Below, piece by piece: positions 43,801 to 51,734 of a stretch of DNA of 64,000 bases. The translations under genes and the position numbers were made by a program. The stretch is from Prorocentrum cordatum. Its lineage: Eukaryota; Sar; Dinophyceae; Prorocentrales; Prorocentraceae. Numbering within the stretch: position 1 is the stretch's first letter; each line of letters opens with the position of its first letter. A model generated the notes under the pieces. It ran no database searches. It saw only the letters and a list, made by a program, of their open reading frames with translations, and was not told the DNA's origin. Location: assembly GCA_963575745.1 (NCBI GenBank), contig CAUYUJ010011214.1, positions 99,501 to 163,500 on the forward strand. The letters run 5' to 3'.

Positions 43801-44606
43801 ATGGCGCCAGCTATCTTCCTGCAGAGATCCTCCGGGTACCTCGCCGAGAACGCGCTCCTCTTGGTGCCCTTCGAGCTGTCCCAGCACCACTGATGCTCAT
43901 GATCTCGAGGGCAGTGCAGCTCCTTCAGCGCCCACTTGAGCATGTCCGCGTTGGTCGCGAAGCACCACTCCTTGGACATCAGCTTCTTTGTCACCGGATC
44001 TCTCAGACCCACTTGGCACCCACTGACCGACACGCGGTGCACTCCCGCCACCCGACACAGGCTCAGGACCGAAGCGCAGTCCCAGGATCTCGCCGTCGGC
44101 GGTGCCTCGAGCGCGAAGTAGCGACCTCCTCGGATCTGCCTCCGAGCCACCACCACACAGAACCTCAAGTATCCGACCGCCTCCCTGACTGCCTGGCGAT
44201 ACCTTTCCGGGTCCCGTCGCGCTTCCTCCACAGTCAGGTTCTGCAAAATCGAAAGGGGGCCGCAGGGAGGACTCATGCCCACGAACTCCGGCTCCTCGAC
44301 GTCGACCAAGTGCAGAATCTTGTGGCGGTCATCCGCTCGACGGGCATCCCAGCCGTTCTGTAGGTCGAAAGCGCCGAGGCTCTGGAACCCCATGGACTCT
44401 AGGACGGGGGTCACTCGAGGCATCGAGAAGATCTCCAGGCACTTCGGTCGGTGGCCCAGCCGGGCCTGCGCCTCGAGAACACCCCTGACCAGCGTCCGCT
44501 TGGCCCGCCGGCTCATGATATCGGTGACGCCCTCTGACCACAGGACGTCGGTGTCGTCCCAGTCGCCGTCAGCCTCAGGGCCCCGGCTCGGCCCTAGCGA
44601 AAACCC
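40890..44606 (-). CDS. Pol of the Copia-like LTR element: methyltransferase-like, integrase, RT, start of RNase H
   Basis: It is read by -1 frameshift from gag; the open frame extends upstream only as a shadow of gag. Methyltransferase-like domain (44.45-43.8 kb): KCLEIFSMPRV, FVGMSPPCGPLS, YFALEAPPTARSW, SGCQVGLRD. Integrase zinc domain: LHANLGHPSNEDMVRILKHA, then FSCSICEGRRL. Integrase core: LVELDVKEL, LLKCDAGKTNLG and GHAERHGTWFED give the D-D-E set. RT: QIGDVEGAFLEA (motif A), PIYGFNDAPAQWW (motif B) and ISTHVDDILTGG (41,421-41,432, motif C intact). RNase H begins HADASN, then a small insertion near 40.95 kb throws the frame. The expected continuation is in the next ORF. Confidence 0.85.
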   Translation of the reverse strand, partial: GFSLGPSRGPEADGDWDDTDVLWSEGVTDIMSRRAKRTLVRGVLEAQARLGHRPKCLEIFSMPRVTPVLESMGFQSLGAFDLQNGWDARRADDRHKILHLVDVEEPEFVGMSPPCGPLSILQNLTVEEARRDPERYRQAVREAVGYLRFCVVVARRQIRGGRYFALEAPPTARSWDCASVLSLCRVAGVHRVSVSGCQVGLRDPVTKKLMSKEWCFATNADMLKWALKELHCPRDHEHQWCWDSSKGTKRSAFSARYPEDLCRKIAGAMTSQLEVDRVLQVADVLTTTDDDEVIKRRKLSLEASLRRLHANLGHPSNEDMVRILKHAKASEMVLALARTFSCSICEGRRLPKAVRPVKVPSKMAPLRLVELDVKELPGWKEGMKVKALNVVCPSSCLQQMLPFFVQETGKVLKELFENGWSLPYGPPALLKCDAGKTNLGQEIVDAFEKQGTEVSDAAGEAHEQVGHAERHGTWFEDILNKVLDQTNPKDEAEYLTCVRAVVMAKNSLLRVHGFSPYQIALGRNPEVPADLMQEEPNIVVNSAALHDEPFAEMEKCRQAARIAVLEYMDNRAARVALDSRPRVVLSFKPGDRVAVWRRGRGIPGKKAHARWRGSAVILGPVRGNFWVAMPGVVIKASPEQLRHATEEERLAAEVVQPELRALAKEFMDGQGPQRGFMDITADERPPGAAHAGAAPSSAAQEPSEVQPPAATETEEPQVQPSPDDREGSAEAAQPAEAPAAPPSDEMDADVKVYRRLAGKRAVNPAEVRPLKAPKVELEEPLPTPQAKIPRLSEDVYSVLLASMVTDTVEDEEMLRVLYVNSEDDEEQEDAMLAGGRRELNRKDPKWTSQEGLAKINAGISKEVDNLFNKKQALAPASRVESDEIRRNSPERIVGSRMILTSKIDDSETEVVKARLCSQGYMDPDLMQLVRENKTSSPTLSQNGKVVAYQLLASHGFQVQIGDVEGAFLEADPIKRENGDLYLKQPRGGLPGLHPDQLLKVIRPIYGFNDAPAQWWGKFRDAVLDWKPSDGCEGWRQSKLDPCLFFLFEGRRLQGLISTHVDDILTGGKGKKYNTFIRFLRARFPFPKWKVNEGKFCGSYLVQNPVTMEITVSQKEFAESMKPAGVRPRAPPETPATEKEIANFRAMLGSGNWLARESRPDLAVQVSMSQQCMPRPTVGEVRHGNTIVRRAKQFSNLSWKIKPIPIERLRVIMHADASNRTPQNPGPRQVTSSPRPTRP
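44571..44606 (-). promoter_or_regulatory. Predicted -1 ribosomal frameshift signal (GGGTTTT plus pseudoknot)
   Basis: In the gag frame the minus strand reads tcG-GGT-TTT-cgc-TAG. G_GGT_TTT (44,600-44,606) fits the X_XXY_YYZ slippery rule exactly, and slipping back one base leads straight into the pol frame (Ser-Leu-Gly-Pro-Ser). A 6-bp stem, AGGGCC (44,590-44,595) with GGCCCT (44,577-44,582), begins four bases later. Its loop contains AGCC, which can pair with GGCT (44,571-44,574), giving an H-type pseudoknot. Confidence 0.75.
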
Positions 44607-46408
44607 GACGGCGCCGCTGCGACGAACTCCTCGAGCTCCTGCTGCTCCTCCGCCGTCATCCCTTCGCCCTGCTCTGCCGTCATCGTCACGTCGACCTCTG
44701 CCGTCTGGATCCTCCTGCCGCCCTCGTTCGTCATCTCGCACAGGTTCAGCTGGTAATGGCCGCTGGCCGCAACCCGGAGCGGCACCGTGACGTTGAGCCG
44801 GGCGAACCGAATCTCGTCCCGCTCCATGTCCAGCTGCGCGCCGAGGGCCTTGAGCATGGGCTTGCTCACCAGCAGCGGGGTTCCGCCTGGGACGACGCAC
44901 AGGCGAAGCACCAAGAGGCGGCCGCCCACTCGGCACTGCATCTCCACGGTGTAGATCGACTCCAGTGTCTCCTGGTTGCCGAATCGGAAGGTCGTCGCTC
45001 TCGTCTGCTTGACCGTCTTCACTGCAAGGCCAGCTTTCTCCATCTCCACCTTGTGCTCCTTGAGAGTCTCCTCGCCGATGACTCCCTTGCCGCACCCGGT
45101 GTCGACCACGCCCGATCCCGGCTCGTGTGCTGACGCCGTCAGCACTTCTGGCAAGACCTCGTCCCTGGGCATCGCGATCAGCCTGCGGTACGCCTCGATC
45201 ACGTCATCCATGTCGTCCCTCGCCGCCGTGTACGCCTCGTACAGGTCGTCTATGTCCTGATCCTCGTCCTCCTCGTCGACCGCCGGCTCGCAGTCGCACT
45301 CGTCGTCGTAGCTGCGGTTGCCGCCGCGCAGGGTCCGCTGGAACTCGTTCTCGTACACGTCGCACTCGAAGGTCTCTTCCTCGTCGACGTCTTCGGTCCC
45401 GCCGTCGTTGGCTACGAAGACGCCCTCGTCCGAGTCACTCTCGAGGACCATGACCACGTCGCCGCGCTTCTCGACGTCCTTGCCCTTGTGTTTGTGGTCC
45501 CGTGGTGGCGGCCTGCGTTGACGTCGTGGTTTCTTGCAGTCCCTGCTGAAGTGACCGACCTCGTCACAGTTGTAGCATCGCACTCGTTTCGCCATCGCCT
45601 GCGTGTCCGGCCTCTTCGGGCCGAAGCCCCGAGCCAGCTGTTCTTTCGTTATCTTGTTGCGCTGGTCGCGCCAGGACACCAAAATCTCGATGGCCTCCCT
45701 CTCGTCCAGGATGTCCCCGTCCTCAGTATCCTCAATCATGTCGAAACCCGCCAGCAATGCCGTGATGTCTGCGACGTCGTCGCTCTCGTTGGCCTCCTCT
45801 ACCGCCACGTTCGCTCCGAACGCCTTCGACTGCTGGCCGAAATCCGCTAAGCCGTTAGGGTAGGTCGTCCTGAGCGCCATCGCCACGTCCTTCTCCTTGT
45901 AAGATCGGCCCGACGCCGCCAGGACGACTGCGAGGTTCTGCGGCGCCATATGCACTCCCAGCAGCAGCAGGTACCCGCGCGCCATGTCTGGCAGCACCAC
46001 GCCTTCCGTCTCGCCCTTGGCGAACGCCGCCTGAGCGCGTCCGCAGTAGGCCGCCATTGACTCCCCTCTGGCCAGGCGAATCGTGAACACCTCCTTCAGC
46101 GCCTCGCCGAGCCTGTCGTGGGCTGCCACGTCGGGGAAGCGTGAGTCGAGTGTGTCGAATATGGGCTGCTCGCCGCCCTCTTGCTCCAGATCGTCCATGT
46201 CAATAATCTCCAGTGCTCGGGCGGCGACGTCGTCGAGCAGCGTGAAAAGCATCGGCCCTAGGGCCGACGCAGGCGTCCCCTTCGCCTTCTGCACGATGAG
46301 GTACGCCCGCGCCCATTTCTTCCAGGATCGGTAGTCCCGAAAGGCGTCGGCTCCACTCCCGGCGAACCTCCTGATCGCGCCGCCGGAGCCCCCGTTGTCC
46401 GTGTTCAT
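44594..46408 (-). CDS. Gag-protease of the Copia-like LTR element
   Basis: It starts at the ATG at 46,406-46,408 (MNTDNGGSGGAIRRFAGSGA). A UBN2/Copia-gag-like helical region follows (FRDYRSWKKWARAYLIVQKA; FTIRLARGESMAAYCGRAQA). A CCHC zinc knuckle, CYNCDEVGHFSRDC, lies near 45.53-45.57 kb. An acidic spacer comes next, then a protease motif, VVDTGCGKGVIGEE (near 45.10 kb), with the catalytic DTG intact, and a second block (GGTPLLVSKPMLKALGAQLD). The frame is about 604 codons and ends in TAG at 44,594-44,596. A slippery heptamer lies just before the stop, so a fraction of ribosomes should continue into pol. It makes the particle and cleaves the polyprotein. It appears intact. Confidence 0.85.
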   Translation of the reverse strand: MNTDNGGSGGAIRRFAGSGADAFRDYRSWKKWARAYLIVQKAKGTPASALGPMLFTLLDDVAARALEIIDMDDLEQEGGEQPIFDTLDSRFPDVAAHDRLGEALKEVFTIRLARGESMAAYCGRAQAAFAKGETEGVVLPDMARGYLLLLGVHMAPQNLAVVLAASGRSYKEKDVAMALRTTYPNGLADFGQQSKAFGANVAVEEANESDDVADITALLAGFDMIEDTEDGDILDEREAIEILVSWRDQRNKITKEQLARGFGPKRPDTQAMAKRVRCYNCDEVGHFSRDCKKPRRQRRPPPRDHKHKGKDVEKRGDVVMVLESDSDEGVFVANDGGTEDVDEEETFECDVYENEFQRTLRGGNRSYDDECDCEPAVDEEDEDQDIDDLYEAYTAARDDMDDVIEAYRRLIAMPRDEVLPEVLTASAHEPGSGVVDTGCGKGVIGEETLKEHKVEMEKAGLAVKTVKQTRATTFRFGNQETLESIYTVEMQCRVGGRLLVLRLCVVPGGTPLLVSKPMLKALGAQLDMERDEIRFARLNVTVPLRVAASGHYQLNLCEMTNEGGRRIQTAEVDVTMTAEQGEGMTAEEQQELEEFVAAAPSGFR

Positions 46409-46430
46409 CACCTTCTAGTTGCGTCCCGCT

Positions 46431-46497
46431 GGCACTCACCCGAGTGCCTCCCGGTGCGACAGCGCCTGCTATCGCGCGGCACGCTCCGCTCTACCAA
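46431..46497 (-). promoter_or_regulatory. Candidate primer-binding site and leader hairpin
   Basis: Directly inside the 5' LTR the minus strand reads T-TGGTAGAGCGGAGCG, starting with the TGG expected to pair with the CCA end of a tRNA. The matching tRNA was not identified. Further in, GGCACTC-ACCC-GAGTGCC (46,431-46,448) forms a perfect 7-bp hairpin between this site and the gag ATG, possibly a packaging or dimerisation structure. Confidence 0.5.
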
Positions 46498-46657
46498 TGC
46501 AGATTGGGCTTCGAGGAGGGAGCACCTGCACCCTCTTTTCCACTCCTGTGGCAAGCCAAAAATGCTGCAGCGTCAACACGCACATGCATAACAGATAACA
46601 CGCACATGCACGACATATATAGACATACCAAGGCCTCCCCGGGCCCGGAGATCAGCA
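46498..46657 (-). repeat. 5' LTR of the Copia-like element
   Basis: A 160-bp copy located upstream of gag on the minus strand. A TATATA-like stretch inside it (about 46,615-46,622) could serve as a promoter element, which is a guess. Followed outward by GGAGG and then by the interrupted host repeat. Confidence 0.9.
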
Positions 46658-46662
46658 GGAGG

Positions 46663-46935
46663 CCTCCCGGGCGCCGGAAGCAGAAATTCAGCATTTTCAA
46701 AAGAAAAATGTGCATTGAAATGTCCTTTTTTCGGCGCCGCCTCGGACCTCGATTTTTCGGCGCCGGCCGGAACCGGCGACCCGGCCCGAGTGCCGGCCCG
46801 GGCGCCGGCTCGGGCGTGCAGGCGCCGGCGGAAATGAGGCCAGCGCTGCAGCGGAAGCACGATTCGGAACGAGCGGGGCCCCAAAATGAGGCCGGCGCCT
46901 CAGCGAGAGCAGAATTTGGGGAAAAATGCAAGCGA
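46663..46935. repeat. Dispersed repeat, right half
   Basis: It matches 39,090-39,424 (CCCGGGCGCCGGAAGCAG, AATTCAGCATTTTCAAAAG, CGGCGCCGGCC, GCGCTGCAGCGG). The orders of segments on the two sides show that the LTR element inserted between tandem copies or inside one copy of the repeat. Confidence 0.7.
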
Positions 46936-47232
46936 AAACCCAACTCCGGGGAAACCTGTGTGTAAAAAATCAGTATGCGGGGGGGGGGCGGCTACTCCCA
47001 AGACGTCATCAGGGGAAGAGGGAGAGTAGTATTCATATTGAGTAATTGTGGAGGGGTAGGAGGGGGAAGCGGACGGAGAGTCGAAGGAGGAGGACTCTCA
47101 GCCACATTGGCTCATGGATGGAGCTGGCCGTTTCGCCCGCTTCATGTTCGCCTACAGGTTGCATGTGGACGATACCTGACACACACACACGATACCGTAT
47201 TCCATCACTTCCGCCCCCCTCTTCTTTTGGCA

Positions 47233-48402
47233 ATGAAAGTGCCAAGTGCATACCTGGCGTTCGTGTGTATAGTGGGCCATGCTCTCGCGCAGCTTGTAGT
47301 TTCAAAAGACCGATCAGGGCACCGTGGCACGCTGGACGTCGCGGACTCGCGGTTCATGCAGTTCCGGCTTGACAGCGACAAGGACGTGTTGCGCAGCAGG
47401 TCTTTACTAGAATCCCTCAATGGTGGGCTGCCTGGCGATCAGTATGTACATTCGTACGAGGGTTATGAGGAGCACCTTGAGCATGCACCCAATGAAACAA
47501 GGAGTAAGTTATCTGAATTCACGCAGTGCGGCCAGGCCTGGGGGGAATATGACACCGTAGTTTGGAGCAGAAACCCAGCCCTTACACATCATGTTGCGTG
47601 CGCCTCTGCAAATGATGACATGACAATTGGAATCTGCCGCAGCGATGGCATTGGGCATTCTCATTGGGAGTTTTGCAAATCGTCGCCCTCAAACCTATGC
47701 GATGGCTACGGCGGCATGCTTTGGTTTGTGTTCTGCACGGACCTTACAAGGGTGGGCACGCCCGCGCCCACGGCCGCGCCCACGATCGCCCCTGGTGGTG
47801 GCGCGCCGCCAGATGAGCTTATGGAAACTCCTGCACCTACGCCTTCGCCGACTATGCTGGTTATCAGCTGTGGTCCTCTTGAGGCAGGTGCCACGTCGAT
47901 TGAAATTCCAGAAGACATGCTGGCCCTCGTGGAAGTAGGCATGTGCTTCATCCTTGAGGGTGGTGGCAACTCGGAGACGGTCTCGGAGGAGCAACATAAT
48001 GCATAAACATAAGCTTCCGGAGGTCTGTGCGGATTGCACCTGGCGCGGGAAGCGCGCCAGGTGCGGCGGCGGATGCTCCGCCAGGAGACTCCAGCGCCAA
48101 AGCAAGGAATCTGCGCGAACCTCCGAAGGTTTATTATTTTGCAGGTTTTGTTAATCTAGGTCTGTATTGCAGGCTTCGGGTCGATCCTGCTGGTGAGCCC
48201 CACGCTATGGGCGTACCCCGTTGGCTCGTCGCTCACCCAATTGGAAGAAGTAACAGTAGCGCCTGCGCCGCTGCCTACTCCTCCAGCTACTCCTCCAGCT
48301 TCCACTGGGCTTGTTATGCGCAGGGCTTTCGCCGCATCTGCCGACCCCTTCGTATTGTTGAGCCTGCGCTTATCCCTTGCAGGCGTCGAGCGAGACAAAT
48401 GA
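47233..48402 (+). CDS. Secreted protein with a GxFGSILLVSP beta-domain; one intron (47,980-48,159)
   Basis: I chose the ATG at 47,233 because MKVPSAYLAFVCIVGHALAQ is a good signal peptide; upstream in-frame sequence is repeat. The mature part has paired Cys residues (FTQCGQAWGEYD, HVACASANDDMTIGICRSDG, FCKSSPSNLCDGYGG, FVFCTDL), suggesting a disulfide-bonded extracellular domain. A Pro/Thr/Ala-rich linker follows (TPAPTAAPTIAPGGGAPP). Then comes 'GPLEAGATSIEIPEDMLALV', 'EVGMCFILEGGGNSET', and after the intron 'VCIAGFGSILLVSPTLWAYP', a beta-domain type I associate with dinoflagellate proteins. Exons 47,233-47,979 and 48,160-48,402 join in phase 0, ending at TGA. An uninterrupted paralogous copy at 50.45 kb supports the junction. 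Molecular function is unknown. Confidence 0.65.
47980..48159 (+). other. 180-bp intron with direct repeats at its ends and inverted repeats inside (introner-like)
   Basis: It starts GTCTCG and ends CTAG. The pentamer GGTCT occurs at both junctions (47,979-47,983 and 48,159-48,163), like a target duplication used to build splice sites. Inside, AAGCTTCCGGAGGT (near 48,011) faces ACCTCCGAAGGTTT (near 48,120) in inverted orientation, and two GC-rich hairpins (for example CACCTGGCGC against GCGCCAGGTG) lie between. The paralog at 50.56 kb lacks it. Confidence 0.65.
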
Positions 48403-50335
48403 AGAGTAGGCAGCATATGAAAAGGAATGTGGGGAGGATGCGGATGAGATTGGGGAGGAAGTGGAGGAGGAGGAGGAGATGGGAGATGGAGGAAGAAGGA
48501 TGAAGAATGAATGGTGGGGATGGAGGGATTGAAGGGTGCGGGTAGGACCGGCGTAGGAGAGAGGCGGGCTCTTTCTGGAGGGGTATGAGACGATGCAGGA
48601 GGGATGAAAGATGGGAATGTATTGTAGAAAGTCGGAGCGGAGGAATGGAGAAGCAGGGTGTGGGCGAGGAGGGGGGCGAGGGGGATGGGGAGGATATGGG
48701 TTTCAGCCGATTCTTAGGGCGTCTTTGGCATCTCCTGGGCTGTTCTTGGGGCGTCTTTGGTCCCGAGGCTTGCTGTGCCGTCGTGGGGGCCTCTCGGGGT
48801 GCCCTCTTGGAAGCGCCGCGGGCCCCCCTGGACGGCATACGGGGGCCATGCTGGCGCCCTCTAGGTGGCCGTCTTGGGCCGTCCTGGCTGTATCCGGACC
48901 CGTCTCGGTAGCCTCTTCTCAGGGCCGCAGAAACCAGAGCACTGCAAACCAGGACCTTACCAGATCTGGCAGGAGAACACAAACATTAGAGAGTGCTTCG
49001 ACCCATGGCTTCAGTCTACTTGGGTGCGCCAATGTCCTTGTTTATCAATGCCCCTGTTATCGGGGCCGCCGCCTGAGGTCCTTCCAGGGCGCATCTTGGG
49101 CCATCGCCTAGAATCTGGGCGTGTTAGAATTCGTGTCTCCCCCGCGAGCGGGATGAGGAAGGACAGAGGATGGATGACTGGGACAGAAAGAAAGGGGTGG
49201 AAGGATCGGATAGATGGATAGATGCAGGGATGGACAGAGGGTCGGAGGGATTAGATGCAGGGATGGACAGAGGGTCGGAGGGATGGATGGGAATGGGCGG
49301 AGCGTCGGAGGGATGGCGGGAGGACGGGTGAGGAATGATGGAAGGATGGGGAGATGGAGGATGGGGGATGAAGGTTGAGAGGCATGCAGGGAGGAGGCGT
49401 AGGTGGAGGAGGGATGAGGGATCGAGGGATGCGGGATGGAGATAGGGAGGGGTGGAGGGATGGTATGATGGAGTGAAGGAGGAACAGGGATGGAGAGGCA
49501 GGGCCTCATGCTGCCCTCTCATGCCGTCTTGGAGACCACTTTGGGCCAGTCTGGGTTTTCTCCGGGTTCACGTCCTCTGAGGGCCTTCTTGGGTCGTCTC
49601 GGCTGTCCCTGAGGCCGTCTTGGCCACCGTTTGAGGTCGTCTTGGGCCCCCCCTCCACTACAGAAGGAAGAGGCAGGAATTTCGGGGTGAAGGAGGGGGC
49701 AGGGGGAAGACAGCAGGGATGATTGAGGAAGGAGCACAGGTGTGCGGGTTGGAGGGGCGGAGAGATACTCCGGGACCGTCCAGGCGGCCTCGACTGGCTC
49801 TGTTGGGCCGTTTGCTCGGCAACACGGCGGCAGTCTGGGGCCGTCTTGGCAGTCTGTTGGGCTGTTATGCGTTAGGCACCTTTCTGGACACTGGGGTCCC
49901 TTGACCTAGTTAGGGGGGTGTTTCGGCCACTCGCGAGTCATCTTGTGGTCCTCCTGGGCATTCCTCCAGCAATCTTAGGCCGACAAGACTGAAGGTGGAA
50001 CACACTCGAGCGCACTGCTGTTCGCACTTGAGTGGGGCCTTTCTGTCATAGCCGACGCGGCTCGAAGACAGAGCGCATTGTCATCCCGGGGCTAGAACTG
50101 ACAACGTGTCTCCATCAAGTGCCCTTGATACCGAGGAACCAGTCGTGAACGCCTGAAGGATGAGATCCTTGTCAGTGGGTGGTTGATCGAAAGCGAGGCA
50201 GGTGAGATAAAGAAACCCTCATGACAGCGAAGAAACGATTGTCAAAGCCAAAGGGATTCGTCCCTTGGCAGTGGATCTGCGATCAAGCAAACATGAGCAT
50301 GACCGCCCCAAAAAGGCAGTGGCAGTGCGGCCCCA
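48403..50335. other. Purine-rich and decayed repeat DNA; no gene
   Basis: GGATGGAGG-type purine repeats cover 48.44-48.70 and 49.14-49.50 kb; near 49,215-49,330 a 35-bp unit (GGATGGACAGAGGGTCGGAG) is repeated. Between and after them CGTCTTGGGCCGTCTTGG-like phrases recur (48.72-48.92, 49.53-49.63, 49.77-49.86 kb). Ser/Pro ORFs on the minus strand are artefacts of the purine tracts. Confidence 0.5.
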
Positions 50336-50453
50336 ATTACCAAACAAGAAGCGTCTCACAACCACCAAACCACGCCTAACAACTTGCATAAGAGGGACCC
50401 GGTAGGGGAGATAAGGTCTCACACGCCGTAAATGACCATACACGGGATGTTGG

Positions 50454-50798
50454 CGGATTCCGTGTGGTCCGATTGAGGCAGGGGCGATGTCAGTAAATTT
50501 GTCGGCAGAGGACGAGGCTTTTCTATCGGTGGGCATGTGTTTTACCCTTGCTGGTGGCAACAATTCAGAGGTTGTCTGCACTGCAGGACTGGGGCCAATG
50601 CAGCTGGTGAGCCCCACGCAACTAGCGTACCCCGCAGACTCCACGCTCACACTGTTGGATGACGTCTTCGCCTCCTCGAATTCTACACTGATCATTCTCA
50701 CGGCTTGCCCCACATCCGCCATATGCTTTGTGTGTTGCTCAGCCAGCAGTCAGTCCTTGCATGATCTGACAGAAGGAGTGCAGGGCAGCAGGGGATGA
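50454..50798 (+). CDS. Uninterrupted paralogous exon of the secreted protein's C-terminal domain
   Basis: Reading through gives RIPCGPIEAGAMSVNLSAED, EAFLSVGMCFTLAGGNNSEV, VCTAGLGPMQLVSPTQLAYP, then ADSTLTLLDDVFASSNS. This aligns with 'SCGPLEAGATSIEIPEDML...' of the gene at 47,233-48,402 across the position of its intron, without interruption. The first ATG is at 50,487, but the similarity starts upstream, so it is an exon or gene fragment. The frame is open from 50,336 and ends at 50,798. It may be a processed or partial duplicate; the signal peptide and Cys-rich domain are absent nearby. Confidence 0.55.
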   Translation, partial: RIPCGPIEAGAMSVNLSAEDEAFLSVGMCFTLAGGNNSEVVCTAGLGPMQLVSPTQLAYPADSTLTLLDDVFASSNSTLIILTACPTSAICFVCCSASSQSLHDLTEGVQGSRG

Positions 50799-51734
50799 GG
50801 AATTGAGGACGAGGAAGCGGATGAGAGTTAATAAGAGGTTGAGGAGGAGGAGAATGCGGAGAAGGTAAGGATGATGAGGAGTACGACGATGTTTGATAAT
50901 CAACAAGGAGGAGAAACACTGAATGAGGAAGGATGGACGGGTGGAGGGATGGATATTTGTTTGGGGAATGACGACTACGAGTGAGGAGGGGGGAGAAGGG
51001 AAATATCGATTTGTTGAGGGATGAAGGGGGGAGGGATGGAGGCAGGGAAGATAGAGGGATGATGGGTGGGTGGGTGGATGGGTCGATGGGATGCTGGCTG
51101 GCACGACGCCATCAGCCTCTACAGTGCGGGGATCTTCCAGACCCTCCGAACGGAGTGGGAAGAACGTATGCACCCAGCCAGCTGGACAGGCAGGACGCGG
51201 CGCGCCTGGGCCCATGCCCTGGCGGCGGCGGCGTAGACGTGGCGGCTGGGCCTCCTGCTGACAGCGCTGGCGGCGGGGCCAGCGCGGCCGCGGCGCGCGG
51301 CCCCCCCCCCCCCCCCCCCGGCACAACCGCGGGGCAACCGCAGATGAGGCGGCAGCGTTCGGCGCGCTGGCAGCAGAGGTTGCGCGGGGGGCACCGCCCG
51401 GAGAGATCTGCGCGGCAAGGGACCGCCTGAGGAGCACCCGCCAGGAGGCGCGCTCGGCGGGGCAGGCGGAGGCCAGTGCCAAGCCCAGGGCCCTGCTCAA
51501 TGAGAGCCCGCAGGGAGCCGCGGCCGCGCTGAAGAAGCTGACCCGCGGCCCAGAATTAGGCCTCCCGTTGGCCATGCGAGACCCGGAGGAGCACGGGGCG
51601 CCGCGGCGGTTGTAGAGGGCGCGGCCCAGTACATCCTCCGAGATTCGCCGCCCTGGGCCGGCGAGTGGGACACAGGCCACAGTACGAGACTGGACGCTGA
51701 GGTCGCGGACCTCCGCGCCCAAGCACGACGGGAG
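50799..51734. other. No gene recognised; purine-rich DNA and a C homopolymer
   Basis: GAGGAGGAGAATG-like purine tracts run to about 51.08 kb, then GC-rich sequence with a C run near 51,300-51,318. The 347-residue minus-strand frame across the region is compositional noise. Confidence 0.45.

Larger units (their letters stand above)
39425..46657 (-). mobile_element. Near-complete Copia-like LTR retrotransposon with methyltransferase-like domain
   Basis: It is bounded by direct repeats that begin TG and end CA (39,425-39,583 and 46,498-46,657), flanked on both outer sides by GGAGG (39,420-39,424 and 46,658-46,662), a 5-bp target site duplication. Coding is on the minus strand: gag with zinc knuckle and protease, a frameshift signal, then pol with methyltransferase-like domain, integrase, RT and RNase H in Copia order, and a further ORF before the 3' LTR. 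The two LTRs differ by one A in a run. Near-identical LTRs imply recent insertion. Two small frame changes (near 40.95 and 39.85 kb) probably make this copy non-autonomous. Confidence 0.9.

Noticed and set aside
46441-46497. Possible tRNA gene on the minus strand (TTGGTAGAGCGGAG)
   Set aside because: Resembles a D-arm, but no matching acceptor stem, anticodon loop or T-arm could be assembled, and it sits exactly at the primer-binding position of the LTR element.
46975-47232. N-terminal extension of the secreted protein (MRGGGGYSQ...)
   Set aside because: It starts within repeat DNA and lacks protein character; the ATG at 47,233 gives a clean signal peptide.
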